This document shows, in pieces, positions 40,841 through 51,343 of a stretch of DNA of 64,000 nt. Origin of the DNA: Anniella stebbinsi. Taxonomy: Eukaryota > Chordata > Lepidosauria > Squamata > Anniellidae. The notes beneath the pieces are model-generated. The model saw only the letters and a program-made list of their open reading frames with translations, had not been told where the DNA came from and did no database searches. Position numbers and translations under genes: made by a program. How positions within the stretch are numbered: position 1 is the stretch's first letter; the number at the start of each line of letters is the position of its first letter. The stretch lies in assembly GCA_029215795.1 (NCBI GenBank), contig JARDYH010000002.1:7817501-7881500 (forward strand), read 5' to 3'.

Positions 40841-42208
40841 ACCCCCAGGCCCTCCCTCTACACCCTTAGGTGTAGAAAGGGCCTTGGATTGCTCCCTCTC
40901 CCCGAATGTTCAGCGTCCATAAACAAAGAGCACAGGACAGAACTACAACTTACAAAGGACTTCTGAGCACCCCTGAAATAGCAGGCCTGAGTCTCCGCTC
41001 CCCAACCATCTCTTTAATCCGTTCAACTGCCCCTATGTCTTGGTGTGATCACTGTGCATATTGCCATGCTCCTGACAGCCAGCATGTCCAGGGTCACAGG
41101 GACCCTGAGACAATTTGCCTTCACTGGGGGCCTCCTTCTTATGTGCCACCATCCCACCGGCCACTGCTCACTTCCTCACTCAAGCTGCCAATGCTTTGGG
41201 GCTCAGTCACCCCTTTGGGTCTTTTTATATGGGGAATACAGTCATAATTCCAAGCCCCCTCCTGCTCCTGGACATGGTACAGTCCGGAATTCTGCCATTT
41301 TGTGTTCCCATCTCATGCCATGTAATGTGTCATCTGGCTCAGAGTAGAGGTGGCTCAATCAGTCTATTTCTGGTCTTTGTCCCTTTTGGATATATTCATC
41401 ACGGAACTCCATTTGGAACATTTTATGTTTCAAAATATATATTTCTTAGCTCATTTTACCTCAAAATGTCAATTTTAAATGCATTCCAGTCTGTCGTTGA
41501 GCCAAGGACTGAGCTGCGGCATTCAGGTGATGTGTAACCAAATAGAGAGCTACATTCTGATTTGCATTTACATCCGGAAGTTCTGGATCTGGTCGGTTCA
41601 ACTCGGAATTTGGAACAAAAATACTTCCTCAAGGATTCCTAGCTTTGAGAATCAGCACAAATGCTGATCGGTACCAATTTTGCAGTCCTCTGCCCAAAGA
41701 CACCCTCCCTTTTTAGAAGGAAAGCAACACTTATTGATATTTGTGAGAGTTTCTACCTGGAAAACAATAAATAAGAGGAGCTGTAAAAAGAATCGCTTTT
41801 GGAGGAAATAGGATGTAGGTGGCTGGGGTGGGGGTACTGTTGGAGGAAGAAAGTTAACTTAAAATAAAGTGCTTGACCCTCAAGACAAAGTATTAAAATG
41901 CTGTTTTGTCAGCCAGAATGGAGAGCTAAGTTGTTGAAAGAGTATTAGCTTAAAACACACACAGGCACTAAATTCAGCCCTAAACCCTTTCCCCTGCCAC
42001 ATTCTGCAAGGTAGGTGAAATTTGAGGAGGGAATTCTTATTACAGCAAATAGATGTGAGTCCAGAGGAAAAATTAAGTCATCTTGGCAACTTACAAATTT
42101 GCTTTCAAGCATGAAAGAGGGACAAAAAAACAGAGGGTGATTTTTTAAAAAAATCCAAGTTGCAGAGGTGTCATAGAATTAGGAACTCAGGACGAGGTCT
42201 CTTTTACC
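40841..42208. other. No gene recognised
   Basis: About 1.4 kb. Frames of 113, 100 and 140 residues (40906-41537) overlap in three phases with no domain. A GAGGTGGCTCAAT word near 41349 might be a hAT end. Confidence 0.4.
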
Positions 42209-42266
42209 TAGGGTGACCATATGAAAAGGAGGACAGGTCTCCTGTATCTTTAACAGTTTCAGAACC
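42209..42266. mobile_element. Left end of a hAT foldback element, truncated
   Basis: TAGGGTGACCATATGAAAAG to 'cctgtatctttaacagttt', then breaks off. Confidence 0.75.
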
Positions 42267-42284
42267 ACTAGATGCAGATGTATT

Positions 42285-42716
42285 TTGTCACTGTTCGTAT
42301 TGTTGCCAGAGAATGGAACCAAGGAGATAGGGTATTTTGTCAGAGGAGCAATATTAGGAAAACTCATGTCAGGGACAGGTTTCTCCCACTTGCCTCGTTT
42401 CAGGTATACTGAGGCCTGGGATTTTTCTTCAGGTGCAAAGCAGGGATGGAACCTACCCCATGCAGAGGAGAACCAATTAACAGGAGCCTTTGGAACTGTA
42501 AACCAGCAGGCGATGTCAGGCATTATCCCATTGACAGAAAAACCTGTCTGTTACAATTATGGCTTACTCTCAGTCACTCTCCTCGGCCTCCTGCTGCATC
42601 TTCCTTTTAAGGGAAAGATTCTGGTGTTATTTGAAGCAGAGCAGGCCAAGACGAAATCCTTCGCTCCCAGCACCATGGCCTCCTTTTCCAAAACAAGTAA
42701 TAGGGTGACCCTATGA
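42285..42716 (+). other. Open frame of 143 codons, no recognised domain
   Basis: An uninterrupted frame runs from an ATG at 42285 into the start of the next hAT element, so its last residues come from transposon sequence. No signal peptide, repeat or family motif is seen, apart from a hydrophobic stretch near residues 90-105 (GLLSVTLLGLLLHLPF). A chance frame or part of an unknown retroelement is more likely than a gene. Confidence 0.2.
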
Positions 42717-43021
42717 AAAGGAAGACAGGGCTCCTCTATCTTTAACAGTGGTATAGAAAAGAGAATTTCAGCTGGTGTCATTTGTATGCATGCAGCACCT
42801 GGTGAAAATCCCTGTTCATCACAACAGTTAAAGCTGCAGGAGCCCTGCCCTCTTTTGCATCTGGCCACACTAGGCAGGGTTCCTGCAGCTTTAACTATTG
42901 TGATGAAGAGGGAATTTCACCAGGTGCTGCATGCATATAAATGGCACCTGCTGACATTCCCTTTTCAATACAACTGTTAAAGATATTGGAGCCCTGTCCT
43001 CCTTTCCATGTGGTCACCCTA
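42701..43021. mobile_element. hAT foldback element, subfamily 2, 321 bp
   Basis: Ends TAGGGTGACCCTATG and CATGTGGTCACCCTA, internal joint near 42865. The flanks ACAAGTAA and AGTAGGGA do not form a clear duplication. Confidence 0.85.
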
Positions 43022-44050
43022 AGTAGGGAGTTTTTTTGCCTTTAGGGAAGATGGGCATTTACCGCATGCTCGGCCTATTCTCATAGACCATCTGCTACAA
43101 TTTTGTGTGTAGTCACACAGGAGAAGTTATCTTCCAGTACTATCTCTGGTAAGATGGCAGCCCTGGTCCTTTGGTCCAAGAGCAGTGATCTACCTGGTAG
43201 TTCAGCTGATTTTAGGGTTCACTGTGCCCTCCTGGTCTGGGTTCGAGCATCTCCCGCAAAAGCTGATGCCAGGCAACCATTTCCCCTGATATTTTGTTGG
43301 GATTATTAGCAACTTGGCCTGTGGTGTGCAACTCTCTGTTCGAAGTCAGCTTTTTCCACACTGCAGCCTTGACTACCGTCTTTGGTGTGTTTAGAGTGTC
43401 TGAGCTGATGGTATCAGCTAATGGACTCTTCTGGTTGAGCTCTTTTCTTTTGGGATATTGAGTGTTTCATGGACACAGTATGCAGCATGGTCACTCTTTT
43501 GAGGGGCGAGCAGGAACTTTTGGCACACAATCCAATTGGCTTGCTGTGTGTCTTTTTGCCCGCCTTACACTGTCTGTGGGGTGGGAGTGTCTTAGGTTGA
43601 TTTGGTGGGTTTCTTTTGGTTCAGTTGGTCACATTCCCCTGGGTAGGCTGGTTTGGACAGGCTATGTTTGTCTGGATAGGGATGGTGATCGTTCTGAGGC
43701 ATCGTTGGTGGTGACAGGTGATGCCTGAGGGTCTCCTGCTGAGGGTTTTGTAACCCCAGTAGGGGGATAAGGATTGCCAGTGGGGCCATCTCCCCTGGCA
43801 CATCTGGTGTTTCACAGCCCAGGGGGATGTGACAGGGGATGTCTCTCCTTTCCCCAAATGGGGATATCCTGAAGGGTGCCGATTCTATAATCGACATGCA
43901 GCAGGGAAGAATGTTTTGCCAGATCGCATTGACCGGCTAGTGCCAGCATAGTGGTAGCTGCCCAGGGATCCTGTTTTGCAGCTCTAATTTAATAAATGTG
44001 TCCCAATTTTCAATCCATACAGTTGTGTCATCGATTTATTGTCTCACCTC
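43022..44050 (+). mobile_element. Unidentified retroelement remnant (related to 24.2-24.9 kb)
   Basis: Ends 'ctaatttaataaatgtgtcccaattttcaatccatacagttgtgtcatcg', carrying an AATAAA signal. 'ggcatcgttggtggtgacaggtgatgcctga' matches 'ggcaccattggtggtgatgggtagtgcctga' of the antisense copy at 24 kb. No integrase, reverse transcriptase or gag motif is seen on either strand. It is probably the terminal region of an LTR-type or tyrosine-recombinase element; the left boundary is uncertain. Confidence 0.45.
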
Positions 44051-44449
44051 CTTCACTCACAAATAGTTTTGGATCTGAATTAGATCCAAAATGACTCCAT
44101 AGCCCTAGTTTCCTATATGACAGATATATTTGATTTATGACACGCTACTTCTTTCTGTTGAACATACTCATGGGATGCACTTTACCTGAGCCTGAAGATA
44201 CAGGAGCCCTGGCCAGTATTGCAAATACATTGCCATGAGGTGGAATCTGAGTCTCTGTTGTCTACGATGCTTGAGGATGGTTATGAAAACCAATTTTTCT
44301 GTATCTATATGGAGTGTCCAGACCTTGTAAGAGCTTGTTAAGTTGGTTGGAGACACACAGAAGCAGTTCTGGAAGAGAGCAAAGAACATTTCAGAACAAT
44401 GAGTTGCTTGCTAGTTACTTTAGCATACATAGAGAAAGAGATTGTGGTT
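44051..44449. other. No gene seen; small palindrome at about 44066
   Basis: TTTTGGATCTGAATTAGATCCAAAA is a compact palindrome; nothing else is recognisable. Confidence 0.4.
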
Positions 44450-44760
44450 GGGTTCACACTAAGCCATGATGGTTTATTTCATGGCAGAACCCATGATGGG
44501 TTTATGTGTCATCTGCGGGATGTTTCTGCTGCCCATGGTGGGTTAATCCACCCAAACACCCACTCTGAAAACCCACACTCTGCAGAATGGGCATGGCACA
44601 TTATTTGCATGATCTATGACACATAGACCCCATTCAGAAGACATCTTAAACCACAGCTTCAAGCCACGGTGGTTAAGCCAGAAAGCGGGTCCATGTTCAG
44701 AAGACACCTTAAACCATGGCTTTAACCATGCTGACTAAGGCACAAAGAACTGGAAGTAAA
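44450..44760. mobile_element. Decayed MITE block, 'CATTCAGAAGACA.CTTAAACCA' words
   Basis: Two copies of 'ttcagaagacaycttaaacca' (about 44634 and 44696) and 'ccacggtggttaagcc' echo the MITE at 30997-31192, but the ends are not clear. Confidence 0.4.
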
Positions 44761-44804
44761 TTAAGTCGCTAGTCTCCAAATTGCAAAGAAATTCAGACAC
44801 TAAA

Positions 44805-45016
44805 ACTAGATCTATACTGCTGCTTTATAGTAGTATTGAAGCTCTGATAACTGTTGGGGCACGTTACACATTCCATACACCACCTTCATTGTGTTATTTC
44901 CTGCTTTTCATTCTACATTATCCAAAATGCCACAATAAATGACACATAAATGTGCAAAATATAGTGTTACCATGATGGGATTGTAATGATTTGACACAAG
45001 TGTAGATCTGGCCTAG
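44805..45016. mobile_element. MITE with 'TAGATCTATAC...GTGTAGATCTGGCC' ends
   Basis: Contains 'ctgctttatagtagtattg', 'aactgttggggcacg' and an inverted end at 45002-45016, like the copies at 17.4 and 38.2 kb. The spacing is longer, so it is partly rearranged. Confidence 0.5.
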
Positions 45017-45164
45017 ATCTCAGGGACAACTTTCTGTATCTAAAGGACACCTACCATTTGTGTGCAATTAATGAATGTACGTACATGCCACACTACCATG
45101 TCTAGCTATAAATACAAATCAGGAAGACAGAAACATAAAGAATGCAAAAGGAACTAAACAAAGA
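45017..45164. other. No gene seen
   Basis: Short AT-rich spacer. Confidence 0.35.
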
Positions 45165-45505
45165 TAAATCATGGCTATGAGGAACGGTTGCTCCAGAGGG
45201 TAGAACTAGAACCAATGGGCAGACTTTGCAGTTAAGCAAATTTTTGCTAAACGTTAAGATAAACTTTAAGAGCTGTTAGGCAGTGGAACAGACTACCTTG
45301 GGAGGATGAAGTGAACATAAGAAGAGCCATGCAGGATCAGACCAAGGGTCCATCTAGTCCAGCATTCACACAGTAGCCGACAGTGGGCTCTTCTTCACTG
45401 GGAGTATTGAAACACAGGCTGGACAGACATCTGTCAGGAATGCTGTAGTTGCAAGATGATCAAATGACCTCTAAGGTCCTTTCCAACTCTGTAATTTATT
45501 ATCCT
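45165..45505 (+). mobile_element. CR1 LINE 3' end, interrupted by another CR1 tail
   Basis: 'atggctatgaggaacggttgctccagagggtagaactagaacc...' and 'gtggaacagactaccttgggaggatgaag' match a CR1 tail. It then resumes at about 45383 with 'gggctcttcttcactgggagtattgaaacacaggctggacagacatctgtcaggaatgctgtagttgcaagatgatcaaatgacctctaaggtcctttccaactct'. The piece between is another CR1 tail in antisense. Confidence 0.75.
45313..45383 (-). mobile_element. CR1-type tail, antisense, nested in a CR1
   Basis: 'gaacataagaagagccatgcaggatcagaccaagggtccatctagtccagcattcacacagtagccgaca' is the antisense 'TCTGATCC...CTCTTCTTATGTTC' tail. It is only about 70 bases long, an extreme 5' truncation. Confidence 0.75.
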
Positions 45506-45737
45506 TCCAACCAATCTTCTAGTTGTTGTTGCTTTTTTTTTCAAATCAAGCAAGGAATTGAGGGAAAAGATGCAAATTTGGGCCCAGAGAAATAATGCAT
45601 CTATCCATGATTTGTTTCTTTTCAACAGTGTCGGAACCTAATTCAAAGTCTTTCGGCTTCCTTCAGAACCTTGGATGTTTTGCAAAAGCCTCCATATTTG
45701 ATGCTCCCTTTCGTTGCAAGTTCAACTTCTTTTATCG

Positions 45738-45857
45738 CAGGGGTGGGCAAGATGTTGCCCTCCAGTCCTTTTGTCCTACAACCCCCCACCTGCCTTTGCC
45801 AGCACAGCCAGTGGTGAGGAATTATGGGAGTTGTAGGGTCAAAGTTGCCCACCCTTG
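45738..45857. mobile_element. Small hAT palindrome, 120 bp
   Basis: Ends CAGGGGTGGGCAAGATGTTG and CAAAGTTGCCCACCCTTG. Flanks TTTTATCG (45730-45737) and TTTTATAT (45858-45865) match at six of eight bases. It contains 'ggaattatgggagttgtagg', the usual arm of this hAT group. An overlapping 112-residue frame runs through it. Confidence 0.75.
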
Positions 45858-46375
45858 TTTTATATCAACAAGCCTGGGGCATTCTGAGAGTCTGCATCAT
45901 CACTTCTTCAAAGAGTGTGAACTTCAGCAATGAAATTGGCCTAGATTCAGAGTTGACACGGAACAGATAGAAATGCATTTATTTATTTCTCCAAGGAGCC
46001 AGGATGATAAACAAAAGGGTTACGTTTCCCTGCTTAAGGACATAGCTGATGCATCGAGTTACACTTGCATAATGGCATTCAATTAACACATTGCTGTTGT
46101 TAGTTGATTAAAAATTAACTGTGAATTCTTATTTAACATTTACCACTTGCAGATGTTCCCTTGATTTATGAAAATTGTCAAGAATTAAAGAGTTTTTTGG
46201 GGGGGGAGGAAGGGGATGTCCCCCCTCGCCTAATTTTGACTAAGAGTTTAAGGAAGTAAGACCGATTTTGTAGGAATTTTCAGCCTGTATTTCTTAAAAT
46301 GTTTTTTCCTTGAATCTCTTTCCAGCCTGAGGGTTGAATTCTATTTCAGAGAAGCTCCTGGGGACCAAATTCTAG
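45858..46375. other. Gene-free; possible conserved non-coding element 46020-46190
   Basis: 'gatgcatcgagttacacttgcataatggcattcaattaacacattg...gttagttgattaaaaattaactgtgaattc' has dense ATTA/TAAT cores and no repeat signature. Composition only. Confidence 0.25.
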
Positions 46376-46822
46376 TGGATGCACAAAAGCCAGGAAATTT
46401 GAATATAGATCAGCCCCGGATCAGGCCAAAGCAGCCCAGAGCAGATCAAACCAGGCCTGAAGTGCTTCATGCTACTTCAGCCTGACCCGGGGCAATGGTG
46501 AGCCGCTGCTCCCACCTATCCGCAGGACTTACTTGGCCCATCCAGCAGCCACCTGTCCTCAATGAGAGCTAACATTTTTAAGGAAGATAGTGGCTCTGTC
46601 ATTTTCTAGATATCATGTTCAAACTGCAGTGTCTGTAAAAGGGCCATTTCTGGAAATGGCCCAACGTACGACCCACTTCGGATGTCTGGATTTCGCTTTG
46701 GATCTGGAACCAGAGAAGATTGGACCGGGCCAGAAGTGGCCCGAGGTGGATTGGGGGTGATTCAGAAGCTCCAAGTCAGCCTCTACAATGGATTGGGGGT
46801 GGTTCCTTCACAGCCCTATTAA
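46376..46822. mobile_element. Possible decayed hAT of the TAGGGCTGTG group
   Basis: The right end 'gttccttcacagcccta' inverted reads TAGGGCTGTGAAGGAAC. The interior is rich in 'gatcaggcc/gaagtggcccgaggtggattggggg' words, the same style as the 58.6-kb element. No left terminus or duplication was found. Confidence 0.35.
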
Positions 46823-47189
46823 AGACATCATCCCTGGTATATGAAGCTCCTTCTGATAAACATCTTATAACCGTTCCTACACAAGGCTTGTAAAAATCTG
46901 AACAGATCTATGATTTTCACCCCAAAACACGTCCATTTCCCCTGACACGCATCTTACACGCATCTTACACACATCCTACATGTGTTCGCTGACATACACA
47001 CCCAAACCGTCCACACACAGCACCCCAAAGCCCCATTCCCCACTGCCTGTCCATTGCATCCATTTCTGCAAAAGTCAAGCTGCTTGCAAGTGATTTAGTG
47101 GCACAAGAACTAGGAGCTTGTCAAAATCGCCATTGCTCCTTCTTCTCCAGGTCAGACTCCATTATACACAACCAGGAACGTGCGTAGGC
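46823..47189. other. No gene seen
   Basis: Short direct repeats 'acacgcatctt' at 46956-46975; otherwise unremarkable. Confidence 0.35.
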
Positions 47190-47228
47190 TACCTGACTTA
47201 GAGGAACCAGGAGTGTGACTCATCCAGA

Positions 47229-47605
47229 TGTGACCATAGCACACCTGGAGAGGGACAAAATGACCATATAAGAGAATGATAGAAGTGAAGGGACATTGCA
47301 AAGCATCTCTGGGTACAAGTAAAATAGCACATGGCAATGCAATGCCACGTCTGGCCACTACTCGGGACTACTTAAGAGTAAAACAGAGTTGGCCAAATGA
47401 TGTCACTGGGGCTATAAACCAATGGGATGAGGGCTGATGACGTGTAACTTTTGGAGTATAAAAGCACTGTTTGAACCTTGGTGTGGGGTGACTCTGGAAA
47501 GCAGCGTTAGCGTCTGGAGGTCACCTATTCTGCGCAGAATAATAAATTAGTTTCCAAAGCTTCAGGAGGTCTTTCGTCAAGTGTTTCATATCTGGACTTT
47601 GAACA
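47229..47605 (+). mobile_element. Probable solo LTR of an endogenous retroelement
   Basis: In proper order there are a CCAAT box (47419-47423), a TATA box TATAAAAG (47457-47464), and about 80 bases downstream a polyadenylation signal AATAAA (47541-47546), followed by a short end reaching ...GAACA (47605). This U3-R-U5 spacing is that of a retroviral-type LTR. No gag, pol or env lies on either side, so it would be a solo LTR. The outer limits and the target duplication are uncertain. Confidence 0.5.
47419..47464 (+). promoter_or_regulatory. CCAAT and TATA boxes of the probable LTR
   Basis: CCAAT at 47419 stands 38 bases before TATAAAAG at 47457. A TGACGTG half-CRE lies between them at about 47438. 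Transcription would begin near 47490. Confidence 0.5.
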
Positions 47606-48285
47606 CTTGGGAATAGCATAATTTATGCAACACAAGGGTTGTTTTAATGTGTGGTTTCTCCTTCTCCTTCATTTCTCTCTTGCTCTTATTTTTGTTGTCT
47701 ATTTCTTCCAGTGACAAACTACGGAGAAAGGTAACTGTTTCACCAGATAATGTACCAATGAGGCCCTGGAAAATGGATTTCTTTTATTTTTGTCAGGGGA
47801 GGTTAGAATGCCTAAGTTGCTCTTCCATTTTTCCAAGTGCCCAGGGCAACGCAGGAGAAAAGGAATGTTAATTGGATGCTTCACAACTGAAGCAACAGAC
47901 ATGGTAGTCTAAAGTCCATTGTTAAGTTCAGAGTAAAATTACCTAGCTGAACCATTGCTTCTGCTCCTAGCATCTATTTGTAGACCTGAAGATAGCCTGT
48001 GCTTACACACAAGCTACCTGCATGGATTTTCTCTGTGCAAACAGGTCTATACAAATGGCAAGGTCCCCAATTCTGTGCACATTACAGAGCTGTGGCATTG
48101 AGCAGGCACAATCCTGGCTCTTCCCTTGACACTGCAGGGATAGGCTCTTTTACCTCCCACAACACCACGGCCAAATGCAAACCGTAGATTTAAATACATG
48201 TGCAATGACTCCAAAGCATTTGGAATGAATGAGCTCCCCTTCCTACACATTCTGAGTAACTCTGGTGGTGCGAAGTCATCCAGCA
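47606..48285. other. No gene recognised
   Basis: Contains the frame 47647-47871, whose start looks like a hydrophobic leader by chance. No domain, and no supporting splice structure. Confidence 0.4.
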
Positions 48286-48720
48286 CAATTTATTATTTTT
48301 TACTATTATTATTTTATTTTTAAAGGAAGACTTGGGGTCTCAAGAGAAAATAGTGGAAGGGAGACTGGGGGTGGGGGGTGGGGGGTGGGGGAGGGAAGAG
48401 AAGCAGAATGTTCCTTGTTTTGCTTATGTTGTTAAAAGAACATCTGAACCACAGTTCTGGAACAGGTCTCTTCTTCTTTTGAAAGCCTGCTGTTTGATAG
48501 AGTGTCATTTGTCCCCTCCTTTCAGAAGAACCAGCTGGCAGCTAAGTGCTGAAGCCACTGACTCGCATGTGTTTTTGTGACATTTAACAAATGGGAACAG
48601 CTTGCTGATCTGCGTTAAGTCGCTCTGTCTGGCAAATAATCATCAGCTATGCGGCGTAGATGTTCAGAACATTAGCGCAAACACGCCTAAAAAAAAGGAA
48701 GGAAAGAAAGAAAAAGGGGG
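48286..48720. other. Gene-free; G-rich run at 48362-48395
   Basis: The GGGGGTGGGGGGTGGGGGG run could form a G-quadruplex. 48600-48680 has a unique, possibly conserved look ('gcaaataatcatcagctatgcggcg'). Confidence 0.35.
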
Positions 48721-48734
48721 AAAAGGCAGGGGAG

Positions 48735-48780
48735 GAGGAGGAGGAGGAGGAGGAGGAGGAGGAGGAGGAGGAGGAGGAGA
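48735..48780. repeat. (GGA)n microsatellite
   Basis: About 15 GGA units; the glycine run in one frame is an artefact. Confidence 0.95.
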
Positions 48781-48892
48781 ATGGAAGAAGGGGAACCAGG
48801 CAGTGAATAAATTGTGGTTTTCAAAAGTCTTGCCGAAAGAGCCTCTCGAGGGAAAAAGACCTCTGGGCAGGAAAGGGAATGCATTTTAAGAA

Positions 48893-49140
48893 CATAAAGA
48901 AGAGCCTTTGCTGGAGAAGAGCAAAAACCCATCTGGCCCAGTGTCCTGTTCCCAATAGGGAACAGCCAAAGGCCAAAGAGGACTTGGAAGCCAATGAGAT
49001 ATGGGTTGCCCGATTCCAGAGAGGACCCTTGAGAAGACTTGATGACACATAGCTCTAGACCCATGATCACATCCACCCCATCAAGCTCAGCCTCCAAAAA
49101 TGGCTCTCTGAAAGCCTCCCAGGTCCCTCAGCCATGTAGG
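48893..49140 (-). mobile_element. CR1-type LINE 3' end, antisense
   Basis: 'aagaacataaagaagagcctttgctggagaag...cccatctggcccagtgtcctgttccc' followed by 'gaggacccttgagaagacttgatgacac...' matches the antisense tail family, with a longer and more divergent upstream part. Confidence 0.65.
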
Positions 49141-49412
49141 TGCATAAGGCTATAGAAATGAGCATGGCCCCTTTAAGGTTGCAGCCAGCACCCAGTGGGA
49201 GGTGGAGCTTCTGAGAGACCTGCGCTGACCAGCCTACTTAAGCCTACTTAAGTTGGTGCTAGGTCCTTGTTGGAACAACAGATCCTTCCATGAAGAATGG
49301 CACACCACCCCCAGCTTATCAAGTCCTGTACAGCTGTACCCACTAGAGGCTGGAGGCTCTGGTTTTGGTGGGGCTGTGGATCCATTCTGCGTTTCAGTCA
49401 GAATCAGACAGA
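49141..49412. other. No gene seen
   Basis: Contains the tandem word 'agcctacttaagcctacttaag' at 49233-49252. Confidence 0.4.
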
Positions 49413-49588
49413 ACTGCTCTCTTTTGTATCTGGTTACTTTCAGGGCTCCTGCAGCTTTAACTGTTGTGATGAAGAGGGAATTTCACCAGGTGCTGCATGA
49501 GTACAAATGACACCTGCTGAAATTCCCTTTTCTATGCAACTGTTAAAGACACAGGAGCCCTGTCCTCCTTTTCCATATGGTCACCCTA
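49413..49588. mobile_element. hAT foldback element, right half only
   Basis: Starts inside ('ctcttttgtatctggttac') and ends CATATGGTCACCCTA. Subfamily 2. The left half is absent. Confidence 0.8.
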
Positions 49589-49892
49589 ATAGTGATGGAT
49601 GAACTGACCCCATCAGTTTGTAACTTTTAAGTTCGGATAAAAGCTCCTTGTAAACTTACAATAGATCTATGGTTTTATATCTTTCTTTCAAAAGAAAACA
49701 ACAACAACCTCTTTCAAGAACTAGGCTGATCACATAACATTGTTTTCTATAGCTGTGTGTGGGGAAAAGATAGCTGCCTCATGGGTTTCTTTGTTTCTGT
49801 GAGCATGTTCACAATTTTCAGGGACAATTTCAGCTCTACTCTGAAAATCTTTGACAGAAGTCATTTTTCCTAACCTCTCGGAGAAGTGTTGA

Positions 49893-49895
49893 ATA

Positions 49896-49940
<45 letters not shown>
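49893..49940. repeat. (CT)n(CA)n compound microsatellite
   Basis: About 11 CT then 13 CA units. Confidence 0.95.
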
Positions 49941-49965
49941 AAGAAAATGGTTACTGTATGTTTAT

Positions 49966-50285
49966 TAGGCTGACCATCTGAAAAGGAGGACAGGGCTCAT
50001 GTAACTTTAACAGTTGTAGAGAAAAGGGAATTTCAGCCAGTGCCATTTGTATGCAATTAGGTCCTGGTGAAATTCCCTCTTCATCACAACAGTTAAAGGT
50101 GCAGGGGGCCTGCCTTCTTTTGTATATGGTCACTCTAGTATAGTGCCTGCACCTTTAACTGTTGTGATGAAGAGGGAATATCACCAGGAACTAATTGCAT
50201 ACAAATGACACTGGCTGAAATTCCCTTTTCTCTACAACTGTTAAAGTGACATGAGCCCTGTCCTCCTTTTCAGATGGTCAGCCTA
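49966..50285. mobile_element. hAT foldback element, subfamily 1, 320 bp, perfect TSD
   Basis: Ends TAGGCTGACCATCTG and CAGATGGTCAGCCTA. The duplication ATGTTTAT stands at 49958-49965 and 50286-50293. The terminal 15 bases are a perfect inverted pair, so it is among the youngest copies. Confidence 0.93.
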
Positions 50286-50402
50286 ATGTTTATTTTATTA
50301 CAGAACTGAATGCTTGTTACAATATTACAGTACTACATGTTTATTATAATAGAGTAACACATGGTCCAGTCTTTTTACGAAGATCTTCTCCCCTGCCAAC
50401 CA

Positions 50403-50789
50403 TGGGGCTGTCTATATGTGGGGAAACTTCGTTCCGCAGTGGCTGCGGATCTGCGCTGTGTCAGTTAGGCACTGCAGGCGCAGCTTGGCAGCTGCTGCAG
50501 GGCTTTCCTGTGAAGCTGCACGTTGAAAAAGTCAGGGATTTGCCCTGACTTTTTTCAATTGGAGCAACATCAGTACAGTTCTTCCCCTGTCTGATGTTGT
50601 TCTGGGGCCGATCTGGTGGCTGTGCCCTTTCAGGAAGAGGGCAGGGGCAGCTCTGGCACTCAGATGGCCACCCAGGAACTATGCACTCCCTCCTCAGCAT
50701 CGGGATTACCCAACACCACCCCAGAAGTGGGAAACCCTGGGGTTTGAGATGGAGGCGGAGCCAACCCAGTGCCATGAAGACAGCCCCCA
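50403..50789. mobile_element. Foldback MITE with 'GGGGCTGTCTatATG' ends
   Basis: Left GGGGCTGTCTATATG and right, inverted, GGGGGCTGTCTTCATG. At the centre AAAAAGTCAGGG and CCCTGACTTTTTT (50526-50555) form a 12-bp hairpin. Flanking words 'ttgcccctgac' and the two 125- and 66-residue frames are part of the fold. A fragment of the same element is at 3530-3620. Confidence 0.6.
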
Positions 50790-51343
50790 TGTAAACCAAA
50801 GCTACAGTTCCTCTTTCATCCCAAAGGCTGGATTCCATTTAAGAGAAACTTTTGGGGATGCATTCCGGTGATGCATGGGGCCGAAGTCAAAATGGGCAGG
50901 GGCAAAACACCAGAAATACCAGCATATTTTAGCTTTGAGCTGTTAGTGCCAGTCACTCAACCTTAGGAGAGGTATTTCAACCTTTAAAAATTGGGGAGAA
51001 AACTGCACCAAAGCCAGAAACCACCCAATGACCTGTAGTTGGGGGGGAAAGATGGGGCTAGAGGAAAAAGGTGCAGTCACCAAGGGAATCACAGAGGGCC
51101 AGATTTGGATGAGAGAAAAGCCCGATTCCCTCCCTCCCCCAAGGCTGAGGTTTTGTACTCTTGATGTAGACCATGCAGGGCAGGCACAAAAAAATTATAA
51201 ACCATTGCTGCTTGTGCTTACTCCCAACTCTCTGGCTTCCAAGGCATTGCCAGATTCCTTTGAATCTGCTTGGATGAAAGCTGTGGTGGAAAAAGTCACC
51301 ACCATAGGCCTCTGTCACACACACACCACCATTTGCTATCCAT
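50790..51343. other. No gene seen
   Basis: Opposed frames at 51028-51351 and 51058-51324 overlap; no domain. Confidence 0.4.

Noticed and set aside
45595..45933. Possible exon after TTTCTTTTCAACAG
   Set aside because: The frame runs into a small hAT palindrome, and no donor or known domain supports an exon.
47647..47871. Frame beginning with a signal-peptide-like hydrophobic leader
   Set aside because: The leader comes from a T/C-rich tract and the rest has no family match; likely chance.
48602..48889. Poly-glycine protein and opposed poly-leucine protein
   Set aside because: Both are read from the (GGA)n microsatellite.
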